This document shows, piece by piece, positions 7,941 through 14,755 of a stretch of 36,409 nucleotides of DNA. The position numbers and the translations under genes were made by a program. The notes under the pieces were generated by a model. It saw only the letters and a program-made list of their open reading frames with translations, was not told the origin of the DNA and did no database searches. This DNA is from Phycisphaerales bacterium (GTDB lineage Bacteria > Planctomycetota > Phycisphaerae > Phycisphaerales > JAGLTS01): contig JAGLTS010000003.1 of NCBI GenBank assembly GCA_023135165.1, positions 1 through 36,409 on the forward strand. Reading direction: 5' to 3'. Within the stretch, counting starts at the first letter, position 1. The number at the start of each line of letters is the position of its first letter.

Positions 7941-8408
7941 TCATCTATCGCGTCTGGATGCGCCCACGTCATCGCGCCCGGGACTCCGCCAAGAGAAACC
8001 GGGACGCGATGATTGGGGGTGTTGTGGGTTGGCGGAGTCGCCCGAACGATAGCACGCCGGATCGCCTTTCACCCCGAGCCGTTTTGGCAATCGCGCGCCC
8101 AGCCACGATCGGATCACCCCGTCCGCGCGTAGACGTTGACGCTTTTCCACTACGTTTCCCGTGTGTTTCGGCCATCGCACGGGCCAATCCGATCCGTGGT
8201 CACGGCGCGCGTGTGTGGCGAGAGGATGCGAAAAACTCGCCGGCGTGTGCATAAATCTCGCTCGATCACCGGCGGGACGCCCTCTCGCCCCCCTCGCCGG
8301 GAGGACCCGCAGCCCCCCAGGGGCATCCCTCACCGGCCCATGCCGGTCCGCCTGGGGCGAATCGCCGGCGGGTCGCTCGACCGCCAAGGTGAGCCGTACC
8401 GCCTTCAT
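7941..8408 (-). CDS. Possible small coupled ORF between rep and int (unknown)
   Basis: This 155-codon frame starts with an ATG overlapping the rep stop codon (ATGA) and ends 13 bp before the integrase start, so it fits the spacing of the operon exactly. Against it, the predicted protein is rich in Arg, Pro and Gly, has no recognisable domain, and its third-position GC looks lower than in the integrase. If it is not a gene, this 477-bp gap between rep and int is non-coding and could hold control elements. A perfect hairpin lies at 8332-8347. No function is proposed. Confidence 0.35.
   Translation of the reverse strand: MKAVRLTLAVERPAGDSPQADRHGPVRDAPGGLRVLPARGARGRPAGDRARFMHTPASFSHPLATHARRDHGSDWPVRWPKHTGNVVEKRQRLRADGVIRSWLGARLPKRLGVKGDPACYRSGDSANPQHPQSSRPGFSWRSPGRDDVGASRRDR
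8332..8347. repeat. Perfect inverted repeat between rep and int
   Basis: ACCGGC (8332-8337) and GCCGGT (8342-8347) flank a 4-nt loop. There is no T-tract, so it is not a classical terminator. It could be a protein-binding site or a transcript hairpin downstream of rep. Confidence 0.4.
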
Positions 8409-9352
8409 GCGCCGCCCCCGTCGCGCTGCAGCTCCGCTCTTGCCCACCGATGCAGGGCGTCGGGTAGGTTCGCTTCGACATCGCGCTTCACCTCACGCGC
8501 GCACTCGGCCGGGTCGCCGCCGAAGACCGCCCGGTGTTGCTCGCGTCGCTCAGTCTCGAACTCCCAGAGTTTGGCGCGCTCCGCCTCGATCACCTCAGCC
8601 GGCGCGTTCTCCGCCAGTTCGCGGATCGCATCAGCCTTCTGTCGCTTCGCTGACTTCGCCGACGCCGCAGCCGCATGGTCGCCCGCCTCTCCGCGTTCCA
8701 GCCGTCTCGCCAACATCGCTCCAACCGATCGCGCCCCTTTCTTGCTCGCGTCGGCCGCTATGTCCTCGATTCTCGCAGGCGAGACGCCCGGCAACACCGC
8801 CAGCTGTTGCGCGCGATCCGGCCAGACGCCGAAGCGGACCATTGCCGCGACGTTCGCCTGTATCAACTCCGCTTGCGCATCACCATCATCGCCCGACTGT
8901 TCATGTTCATGGTGTGGTTCATTAAACCTTCCTTTTACCTTGGGGCCTGCGCCGCGCAGGGGGTTGGACGCACAGTTTGTAGGGGGTTGGACGCACTCAG
9001 CGCAGGGGGTTGGACGCACAGTTTGTGAGGGGTTGACCTCCTGCGCCGCGCAGGGGGTTGCAAGCGTGTAGTGATTCGGGTTTCGCCCCTTGCTGATCGT
9101 GCTCCGAATCAGTCCTCGCCGCTCCAAGCCCCGAATCGCACGGCGCGTCAGCTCTTCGGACATTCCCCACGGCTTGCCGATCCGGCCCTTCGACGGGTAG
9201 CACCGACCGGCTGCGTCGGCATGACGCCACAGTTTCAACCATACCCGTAGCTCGTTCAGGGTTAGAGGCGCAAGGTCCCCCGCGTCGATGACATCGCGCA
9301 GCCACGGACAGCTATGCACGCTCTGCGATGCGTTGGGGTGCTCGCCGCTCAC
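8405..9352 (-). CDS. Replication initiator / replisome-organiser-like protein of the element
   Basis: A 315-residue protein. The start is placed at GTG 9352, whose GTGA overlaps the stop of the upstream HTH gene and which follows AAGGGGA; an upstream in-frame start at 9388 is possible. Residues about 25-97 form a winged-helix region (LTLNELRVWLKLWRHAD ... MSEELTRRAIRGLERRGLI). This is the pattern of plasmid and phage replication proteins that read 'helix-turn-helix then variable wing'. Residues about 97-137 are a Pro/Cys-rich linker encoded by five iteron-like DNA repeats. The C-terminal half is charged and helical and could contact host helicase or loader, which is inference. The layout (DNA-binding domain, iteron-bearing linker, C-terminal domain) parallels lambda O. 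A transcriptional regulator is the alternative. Confidence 0.7.
   Translation of the reverse strand: MSGEHPNASQSVHSCPWLRDVIDAGDLAPLTLNELRVWLKLWRHADAAGRCYPSKGRIGKPWGMSEELTRRAIRGLERRGLIRSTISKGRNPNHYTLATPCAAQEVNPSQTVRPTPCAECVQPPTNCASNPLRGAGPKVKGRFNEPHHEHEQSGDDGDAQAELIQANVAAMVRFGVWPDRAQQLAVLPGVSPARIEDIAADASKKGARSVGAMLARRLERGEAGDHAAAASAKSAKRQKADAIRELAENAPAEVIEAERAKLWEFETERREQHRAVFGGDPAECAREVKRDVEANLPDALHRWARAELQRDGGGA
8947..9065. repeat. Five iteron-like repeats inside rep: candidate replication origin
   Basis: AGGGGGTTGGACGCAC occurs exactly at 8958-8973, 8981-8996 and 9004-9019, with shorter variants at 9028-9038 and 9052-9065. Spacing is 23, 23, 24 and 24 bp, about two helical turns, so the sites face one side of the helix. 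A 20-bp block ending in GGGGGTTG recurs exactly at 8947-8966 and 9041-9060. CAGTTTGT follows the first and third copies. Because the spacing is not always a multiple of three, the same DNA word is translated in all three frames (as RPTPCA, VQPPTN and SNPLRG). That points to selection on DNA rather than on a peptide repeat. Confidence 0.75.
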
Positions 9353-9591
9353 CGCCCGTCCCCTTGCTCGGAGCGTTCGCGCAGCCATCGCCGAAGCTCA
9401 TCGACGGGATAGACCACGCACCGGCCGATCCGAACGTGAGGGACGCCCGATGCCTGATCCGCCGTCAAGCTCCACAACAGCCGTTCACCGATGCCCAGCG
9501 CCTTCGCCGCCTGCTTCGGCCGCAGCGCCAGGACGGGCGGAGTCGGTTCCGCCGGCGGGGACGTATGGGGTGGGGCCTTCTCAGTCGCCAT
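9349..9591 (-). CDS. Excisionase-like HTH protein (downstream copy)
   Basis: An 80-residue DNA-binding protein. A Pro-rich N-terminus is followed by a MerR/AlpA-type helix-turn-helix with wing: RPKQAAKALGIGERLLWSLT, then PHVRIGRCVVYPVDELRRWL. This is the pattern of excisionase-family (HTH_17-like) proteins that bend att DNA or control integrase choice. The start at 9591 follows AAGGGGGGC and lies inside the end of the upstream HTH gene (11-bp overlap). Its own stop overlaps the GTG of rep (GTGA), implying translational coupling. It could be the excision factor or the operon regulator. Confidence 0.8.
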   Translation of the reverse strand: MATEKAPPHTSPPAEPTPPVLALRPKQAAKALGIGERLLWSLTADQASGVPHVRIGRCVVYPVDELRRWLRERSEQGDGR

Positions 9592-9868
9592 GACGCCCCC
9601 CCTTCGCGGTCTGCTCCGCAACCCACGCGCGCAGCGCATCGACGCCGTAGAGCCGCCGTCGGCCGACGGTGAACGATGGAATGCAGCCCGCGCTGGTCAA
9701 CGATGCGAGCGTGCGCGGTGAGAGTGTCAGCGCCTTCGCAGTTTCTTCGGCCGACATCGCCAGTCGAGTCGAAGTGTCCTTCGCCGGCAACTCGGTGCCG
9801 CCCGATCGCCGTGGCGCGCGGCGCGCCGATGCATGGGGGGTTTTTCCCCGTACGATGTTTTGTTTCAT
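9581..9868 (-). CDS. Excisionase-like HTH protein (upstream copy)
   Basis: A 95-residue protein and first gene of the element operon. A basic N-terminal tail precedes a MerR/AlpA-type HTH: SAEETAKALTLSPRTLASLT, then PSFTVGRRRLYGVDALRAWV. The end resembles its downstream neighbour, so the two look like diverged paralogues. The start at 9868 has no clear ribosome binding site but lies about 32 nt from the predicted transcription start. A shorter version from the ATG at 9757 would still contain the whole HTH. The first gene after the promoter is often the regulator, while the second would then be the excisionase; this division is a guess. Confidence 0.75.
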   Translation of the reverse strand: MKQNIVRGKTPHASARRAPRRSGGTELPAKDTSTRLAMSAEETAKALTLSPRTLASLTSAGCIPSFTVGRRRLYGVDALRAWVAEQTAKGGRHGD

Positions 9869-9898
9869 TGTTTGTGCGGCAACGCACCAGGCCGGGAA

Positions 9899-9908
9899 GT
9901 GTTCACAC
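9899..9908. promoter_or_regulatory. Candidate operator at the element promoter
   Basis: GTGT-TC-ACAC is an inverted repeat touching the -10 element (9907-9912) and the expected transcription start near 9900. A dimeric regulator bound here would block the operon. One of the two HTH proteins is an obvious candidate, but this is inference. Confidence 0.35.
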
Positions 9909-9935
9909 CATAGATGCGTGTGGGCGCACGGTCAA
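9907..9935 (-). promoter_or_regulatory. Promoter of the element operon
   Basis: On the minus strand TTGACC (9935-9930) and TATGGT (9912-9907) are separated by exactly 17 bp. The start site would fall near 9900, giving a short leader before the first HTH gene at 9868. No other start of this quality was noticed in the operon. Confidence 0.6.
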
Positions 9936-10032
9936 GCGCGGGGCTGCGAGGCTCGTCACCTCGAATCTCACATCGCGCCTGATTGGCGCACCGTGCGCGG
10001 TCCGCCTGGGGCCGATCACCGGGCCGCATTTC

Positions 10033-10077
10033 GATTCGCGTTGCACCCCGGGTTGCGCCCATCCAGATTCCGCCTCT
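10033..10077 (-). pseudogene. Remnant resembling the 3' tail of the integrase gene
   Basis: This stretch aligns with 6710-6761 at the end of int. GATTCGCG, TTGC, GGGTTGC, CCCATC and CCGCCTCT occur in the same order and on the same strand, with short gaps. Read on the minus strand it encodes MGATRGATRIE, against MGATQGATAARIG in the integrase. Nothing of the catalytic domain is present. It may be left over from an earlier related element in the same site. Confidence 0.45.
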
Positions 10078-10111
10078 CGCAACTATCTGCGCCGGCGGAT
10101 CTTGCAAAACG

Positions 10112-10190
10112 GAGCAGCGGTCTTCTAAACCGCAGGTCGGAGGTTCGAGTCCTCCCGGGCGTGTTCCCGCATTGCATCGCATCGGCTCGC
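10112..10190. repeat. attR: displaced 3' part of tRNA-Arg
   Basis: A copy of tRNA-Arg from the D arm to 27 bp beyond its end, differing from attL by one base in 79. The 5' part of the tRNA is absent, so this is not a functional tRNA gene. It marks the far end of the element and the original host junction; the host decarboxylase gene ends 42 bp further on. Confidence 0.9.
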
Positions 10191-10232
10191 ACGGGGTTGC
10201 GTAACATAGCGAATCGCAGCGGGTTACAGAAT

Positions 10233-11684
10233 TCACTCTGTCGGGCGGTGCCGGTGTTCGAGGCGGTCGGCTTCGTCGGTGATGCGCTGCCAGGCGCGGG
10301 TGACGTGTCGTTCCTGAGTTGCCGTCGCGCCGATGGCCATGCGCAGGACGAAACGATCATGCAGTTTCGTATGCGTCAGGAAGAGGTCGCCGGATGCGTT
10401 CAGGCAATCCATGAGTTGCTCGTTTGCTTCGTTGGATGCTTTGAGACGGAAGCAGATGAGGTTGAGCGGACGAGGAGCGCACAGCTCGAAACGCCCATCG
10501 TCATTGACCCATGATTCGAATTGCTGCGCGAGGCGCATGTGCTCGCGGATGTATGTCTGCAAGCCCTCAACGCCATAGTGGCGGATGACGAACCAGAGCT
10601 TCAGCGCGCGGAAGCGCCGGCCGAGGGGGATGTGCCAGTCGCGGTAGTCAAAGACGCTGCCTTTGAGCGTTTGCTCGTTTTTGAGGTACTCGGGCATCAC
10701 GCTGAGCGTCCGGATCAAGGCGGCGCGGTCGCGAACGAAGTGAACATCACAGTCGAAGTTGGTGAGCATGTGCTTGTGCGGGTTGAAGCAGAACGAATCG
10801 GCGTACTCCAGGCCGGCGGCGAGATGGCGGAACTCGGGGCAGATGAGGGCGGAGCCTGCCTCGGCTGCATCGACGTGAAGGAACAGACCTTCGCGCTGCG
10901 CGATTTCGCCGATGGGGCGCAGAGGATCCATCGCGTGTGATGATGTCGTGCCGAGCGTGGCGCAAATGAAGAAAGGCGTGCGATCAGCCAGCCTGTCATG
11001 CTTGATCGCTTGGCTGAGTGCATCCGGTTTCATGGCGAAGCGCTCATCCACGTCGATGAAGCGAATGTTGTCGCGTCCGATGCCTGCGACCATTGCAGCC
11101 TTTTCGACGGATGAATGCGCTTGAGTCGAGGTATATGCGGTAAATGTGCGGTCGATGCCGATCCGGTTTGACTTCCAATGCGTGGCGCGTTCACGTGCGA
11201 TGAGCATGGCGACAAGCGTGGCCGAGGATGCGGTGTCCTGGATGACGCCGCCGCCGTCGGTCGTGCTCTTAAAGTGGTCGGAGAGGTCGAGCATCTCGAT
11301 GAGCCAATCGAGAATGCGTGTTTCAAGCTCGGTGCATGCCGGGCTGGTGGCCCAGAGCATGCCCTGGACGCCGAGTCCCGCGGAGAGGAGTTCGCCGAGG
11401 ATGGATGGGCTGGACGTATTCGCGGAAAAGTACGCGAAGAAGTTGGGTGACTGCCAGTGCGTGATGCCGGGCATGATGATCGGGTCGATGTCAGCGGTAA
11501 TCGCATCCCACGGTTGGCCTTGGGCAGGCGGGTGCTCAGGCAGACGGGCGATGATGTCGCCGGGCGTGACCTGTGATCGCACGGGGTACTGCTCGACGGA
11601 TTCCATGTAGCGTGCGATACGGTCGATCATGGCGCATCCATGGCGCCGGAACTCGTCGGGCGTCATATGCGATGCGGGCGTCAT
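10233..11684 (-). CDS. Group II PLP-dependent amino acid decarboxylase (AADC-like)
   Basis: A 483-residue fold-type I PLP enzyme of the aromatic-L-amino-acid/glutamate decarboxylase group. Visible residues are His190 (TQAHSSVEKA, stacks on PLP), Asp272 (HVDAAEAGSA) and the PLP lysine Lys304 in FNPHKHM. The N-terminal TPDEFRRHG and the SPNFFAYF...SILGELLSAGLG stretch are typical of AADC-type enzymes. Two positions differ from the common pattern: HVDAAY reads HVDAAE, and NPHKW reads NPHKH. Both may alter substrate choice. The start at 11684 gives the normal N-terminus, with the ATG at 11666 as alternative; neither has a strong ribosome binding site. It lies 43 bp after the M3 peptidase on the same strand. 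The substrate (aromatic amino acid, or another) cannot be assigned. Its 3' end is close to attR but intact. Confidence 0.88.
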   Translation of the reverse strand: MTPASHMTPDEFRRHGCAMIDRIARYMESVEQYPVRSQVTPGDIIARLPEHPPAQGQPWDAITADIDPIIMPGITHWQSPNFFAYFSANTSSPSILGELLSAGLGVQGMLWATSPACTELETRILDWLIEMLDLSDHFKSTTDGGGVIQDTASSATLVAMLIARERATHWKSNRIGIDRTFTAYTSTQAHSSVEKAAMVAGIGRDNIRFIDVDERFAMKPDALSQAIKHDRLADRTPFFICATLGTTSSHAMDPLRPIGEIAQREGLFLHVDAAEAGSALICPEFRHLAAGLEYADSFCFNPHKHMLTNFDCDVHFVRDRAALIRTLSVMPEYLKNEQTLKGSVFDYRDWHIPLGRRFRALKLWFVIRHYGVEGLQTYIREHMRLAQQFESWVNDDGRFELCAPRPLNLICFRLKASNEANEQLMDCLNASGDLFLTHTKLHDRFVLRMAIGATATQERHVTRAWQRITDEADRLEHRHRPTE

Positions 11685-11727
11685 GGAAAAGTCGTGGCGG
11701 CTGGGGGTATGGGGGCGTGGGGGTTCG

Positions 11728-13419
11728 TTACTCAGCGAGTTGTGCTTCAACGAGTGCGATGCAGTCCTTGAGCACATCCGGGCCGAAGGCGAAGGTGAGA
11801 CCAGCCGCAGCGAAGAGGTCGGGGAGTGGTTTGGAGCCGCCGAGCGTCAAGGCGCTGCGGTAGTTGTCGAGGGCCTGGCCTGGGTCCTTCCTGAACTGGA
11901 GCCAGAGACCGAGCGCGCCGAGTTGGGCGATTCCGTACTCGATGTAGTAGAACGGATAGCTGAACAGGTGGAGTTGACGCTGCCAGTATTCCTCGCGGAA
12001 GTGCTCTAAGCCGGTCCAGTCAACGTTCGGTCCGAAGCGATCATCAAGTGCGAGCCAGCAGTCACGGCGCTGGTCGGATGTGTGATCGGGGTGCGTGTAG
12101 ATCCAGTGTTGGAACGCGTCGATCTGTGCGATCCAGCAGAGGACTTGCACAATGCCTTCGAGGTGCTTTCCGCGATGCCGATCAGCCTCGCCGGGCGTAT
12201 AGAACTCGTCGAGATACTTGTGGGTGAAGAGTTCCATGGTCATGGAAGCGACCTCGGCGATCTCCGAGCCGTATCCGTTGCGGTACTGGTACAGCGGCTC
12301 ATCGCGGCAGAGGATGGCGTGGAAGGCGTGACCCGCTTCGTGGAGCATCGTCTCGACATCGCGCGCGGTGCCTGCCGCGTTCATGAAGATGAACGGCTTG
12401 CGGATGCGGTCGCGTGTGGCCTGGTATCCGCCCGGCGCTTTCCCCTTCCGCGTGGCGAGGTCGAGTGATGTGCCGTCGAGCAGCTCGACAAAGAGCACGC
12501 CCAGGTCGGGGTCGAGGCGGTTGAAAATGCGATGCGCGCCATCCGCGAGTTCATCTGCGTTCTCGAACGGGCGCAGCGGTGGTCGGCCCTTGGGATCGAC
12601 GGCAAGATCCCACGGCCGAAGCGCATCGAGACCGAGCGACGCGGCACGCTCGGCGAGCAGCTTGCGGTAAAGGGGGACGACGACCTGCTCGACGCCGCGG
12701 TGGAAGTCCTCGCATGTGGCGGGCGTGTAGTCGAAACGTCGCATGCGACGGAAGGAGTAATCGCGGAAGTCCGCAAAGCCTGTGTTCTGCGCAACCTCTT
12801 GACGAAGCGGGCGCATCTTGTCGAAGATGCCTCGGATCGCATCGGCATCACGGGCGCGGCGCTCCACCATGGCGCGCCAGGCGCGCTCGCGCAACGGCCG
12901 ATCCGTCTCCTCCTGGAGTTTCGTCACCTGCGGCATGGTCAACTCGTCACCATCGACGGTAACGGTCATCGCGCCGCAGATCGTGTCATACTCCTGCCCC
13001 AGCCTGCTGAGCTGCGTTTCGAGCGGGATGTTCTCCTCACGAAACAGTTCAACTTCGTTGGCGATGTTGCGATCGAGAACATGGTACCTGTCGGTGTCGA
13101 GAGCCTCACGGTGCGGGCAGTCGACGTACTTGTGGTTCAGCGCGAAAGCGAGCGGCTTGACACGAGGAACGATCTCCTCCTCGAACGCGCGGTAGGCCTT
13201 CGCCTTCTCCTCGTCATCCGTCTGGCACGTCATCGCGATGTAACGGAGGGTCTGCTCTTCGCTGACGGCTGCATCGAGTTCACCTGCGTCGATGAGCCAC
13301 TGCTCAAGCGCCTCAGGTGATTCGATGGCACGGTCCAGCAGGGCCTGGTAGAAGGGCTCGATGTTCTGGAAGTCGCCACAGTCGATGTCGGTGGGTACGA
13401 AGTCGGTCTGAATCATCAT
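11728..13419 (-). CDS. M3-family oligoendopeptidase (zinc metallopeptidase)
   Basis: A 563-residue cytoplasmic peptidase of the M3 (thimet/PepF) clan. The zinc motif HEAGH is at 360-364 within METMLHEAGHAFHAIL-like context, and the third ligand is probably Glu389 in GSEIAEVASMTME. Residues around Y-P-F-Y-Y-I-E-Y near the C-terminus match the substrate-binding tyrosines of the family. Such enzymes cut short peptides during peptide turnover. The start is one of two adjacent ATGs (13419/13416), preceded by GGAAGAAAG; an upstream extension lacks family similarity. The MTH1187-like gene ends 53 bp upstream and the decarboxylase follows 43 bp downstream, so the three may form an operon. Confidence 0.9.
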   Translation of the reverse strand: MMIQTDFVPTDIDCGDFQNIEPFYQALLDRAIESPEALEQWLIDAGELDAAVSEEQTLRYIAMTCQTDDEEKAKAYRAFEEEIVPRVKPLAFALNHKYVDCPHREALDTDRYHVLDRNIANEVELFREENIPLETQLSRLGQEYDTICGAMTVTVDGDELTMPQVTKLQEETDRPLRERAWRAMVERRARDADAIRGIFDKMRPLRQEVAQNTGFADFRDYSFRRMRRFDYTPATCEDFHRGVEQVVVPLYRKLLAERAASLGLDALRPWDLAVDPKGRPPLRPFENADELADGAHRIFNRLDPDLGVLFVELLDGTSLDLATRKGKAPGGYQATRDRIRKPFIFMNAAGTARDVETMLHEAGHAFHAILCRDEPLYQYRNGYGSEIAEVASMTMELFTHKYLDEFYTPGEADRHRGKHLEGIVQVLCWIAQIDAFQHWIYTHPDHTSDQRRDCWLALDDRFGPNVDWTGLEHFREEYWQRQLHLFSYPFYYIEYGIAQLGALGLWLQFRKDPGQALDNYRSALTLGGSKPLPDLFAAAGLTFAFGPDVLKDCIALVEAQLAE

Positions 13420-13472
13420 GAGGAGCTTTCTTCCAATCCCCACGTGATGTGTTGTGTGATTGTACGTGTCGG

Positions 13473-13778
13473 TTATGAATCGCTGAGTTCCCGGTGCACG
13501 CTGTCGAGTTTGTCTTGCATGGTCTGGCTGCGATCGGTACGTGTGCCGAGCTTGGCGATGGTGGAGATGCGAGGAGCGCCCATGTCGTGGACGACCTCGT
13601 GGCACTTCTTGACGACGGCAAAGACGTCATCCCACTCGCCTTCGATGTTCGTGCCGTAGGCGTGAAGCTGCATCTTCAGGCCGGCGTCTTTGATGACTCG
13701 CTCGCAGGCGGCGATGTACTTGCTGACGGAGATTCCGACGCCAATGGGGACGACGCAGAGATCCATGATGACGTGCAT
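13473..13778 (-). CDS. MTH1187/YkoF-type thiamine-binding-like protein
   Basis: A 101-residue protein of the MTH1187 (DUF77) family, which folds as a ferredoxin-like oligomer and in some members binds thiamine-like ligands. Family marks are MHVIMDLCVVPIGVG at the N-terminus, GTNIEGEWDDVFAVVKKCHE in the middle and MGAPRISTIAKLGTRTD near the end. The start at 13778 is set by family alignment and GGGAG upstream. A TACACT -10-like element on the minus strand (13854-13849) could drive it. It is upstream of the M3 peptidase; the functional link is unknown. Confidence 0.85.
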   Translation of the reverse strand: MHVIMDLCVVPIGVGISVSKYIAACERVIKDAGLKMQLHAYGTNIEGEWDDVFAVVKKCHEVVHDMGAPRISTIAKLGTRTDRSQTMQDKLDSVHRELSDS

Positions 13779-14035
13779 GGCGGGTGCTCCCGTGTGAACT
13801 GTCAGGACGGCCCGGCAGCGTGTGGTGCTCACCGACGGCTGAGGGACCAGTGTAGCGTGATGACGGAGAACAGGTGATGGTGGTGGGCAGCCATCTTCTG
13901 GAACCCGTCTCGTCCATGGCGCTCATGGACCCGCCGGCCCAGCCGGGCTCCCCACGGCGAGAGATCGCCGTTGCCAGCGGGTCGTGCTTGTTCGTCAGCG
14001 CCCGCTCACGCGATTTCAGGTTACCGCAGCGCAGC
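13779..14035. other. Intergenic region between alkD-like and MTH1187-like genes
   Basis: No gene was recognised in these 257 bp. A TACACT hexamer (minus strand, 13854-13849) could be the -10 of the MTH1187-like gene, with no good -35 partner. No terminator was seen after the AlkD gene. Confidence 0.4.
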
Positions 14036-14740
14036 TCAGCGCGCCGGCAGATCCAGATGCTTCGCTGCTTCACGGAAACTGAGCGGCGACAGTTGCGACC
14101 CATCCCGGATGAGAAACGCTCGCACGGCATCAGGGTCTGTGTGGGCGTACTCGCGCAGCGCCCAGCCGATCGCCTTGCGAATGAAAAACTCCTTCTCGTG
14201 CGCCCTACGAAGGCAATGGCGCTGAAGCTGCTCCCAGTCGGTCTGCTTCTTGTGCTTGATCCGGCAGATCAACGCAGTACGTCGAACCCACATGTGGGCA
14301 TCGTCGATCCACGCCTCGATGGTCGGCTTCACCTCTTCGCGGTTCTCACCATAGACGCGCCCGATCAGATCAATCGCAATCGTGTCAACGAGATCCCACC
14401 ATGCACCTTCCTTGATGAGTCGCTTGTAGAGCGGAATCAGCGACGGCCGAATGAACTTCTCATACTTGCACGCCACGAAGAGCGCCGCATATTTCTCCTC
14501 TCGGTGCGGAAGATCCCACAGCGCGACGATCACACGCTTATATTGCGCCTGGTTTGTGATCTCAAATCGTTGTCGGAGTTCGCGGTAGATCGGCTGGCGC
14601 ACCGGCGTCGGGATTCCGTAGAACGGCATGTCAGTCTTCAGGTATGCAGCCATCGGCACGGCCTGGGCCGGATCGGCCAGCTTTGCGTAACGGCTTTGCA
14701 CGAAGCTCACGAGTTCATTGGTGAGTGCGTCGGTCGGCAT
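14036..14740 (-). CDS. alkD: DNA alkylation repair protein (AlkD-like glycosylase)
   Basis: A 234-residue all-helical HEAT-repeat protein matching the AlkC/AlkD family of DNA glycosylases, which remove positively charged alkylated bases. Seen are YGIPTPVRQPIYRELRQRF near the N-terminus, WDLPHREEKYAAL (75-87), the core GAWWDLVDTIA (112-122) with Trp114/Trp115 and Asp119, and AHMWVRRTALI (148-158). KEFFIRKAIGWALREY supports the family. The aromatic and aspartate residues are those expected to hold the lesion. It begins 15 bp after the cyclase-family gene on the same strand, indicating co-transcription. The start at 14740 agrees with the family length. Confidence 0.88.
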   Translation of the reverse strand: MPTDALTNELVSFVQSRYAKLADPAQAVPMAAYLKTDMPFYGIPTPVRQPIYRELRQRFEITNQAQYKRVIVALWDLPHREEKYAALFVACKYEKFIRPSLIPLYKRLIKEGAWWDLVDTIAIDLIGRVYGENREEVKPTIEAWIDDAHMWVRRTALICRIKHKKQTDWEQLQRHCLRRAHEKEFFIRKAIGWALREYAHTDPDAVRAFLIRDGSQLSPLSFREAAKHLDLPAR

Positions 14741-14755
14741 GGCGAATTGCGTCCT

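Larger units (their letters stand above)
6532..10190. mobile_element. Minimal integrative element in tRNA-Arg (int, rep, two HTH genes)
   Basis: The element is bounded by 79-bp direct repeats derived from tRNA-Arg(UCU). One minus-strand operon runs from a promoter at 9907-9935: HTH protein (9868), HTH protein (9591), replication protein (9352), possible small ORF (8408), integrase (7927). Adjacent genes overlap by 11, 4 and 4 bp, and the integrase starts 13 bp after the small ORF. No capsid, terminase, relaxase, resistance or defence gene is visible, so the known content is only integration, regulation/excision and replication. This matches the core of phage satellites and small integrative elements, but assignment to a named class needs comparison with other genomes. 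Iteron-like repeats in the replication gene suggest the excised circle can replicate. Confidence 0.85.

Noticed and set aside
8136..9071. Plus-strand frames across the replication gene
   Set aside because: Composition is Ser/Arg-rich shadow coding; the minus-strand frame has a winged helix and operon spacing.
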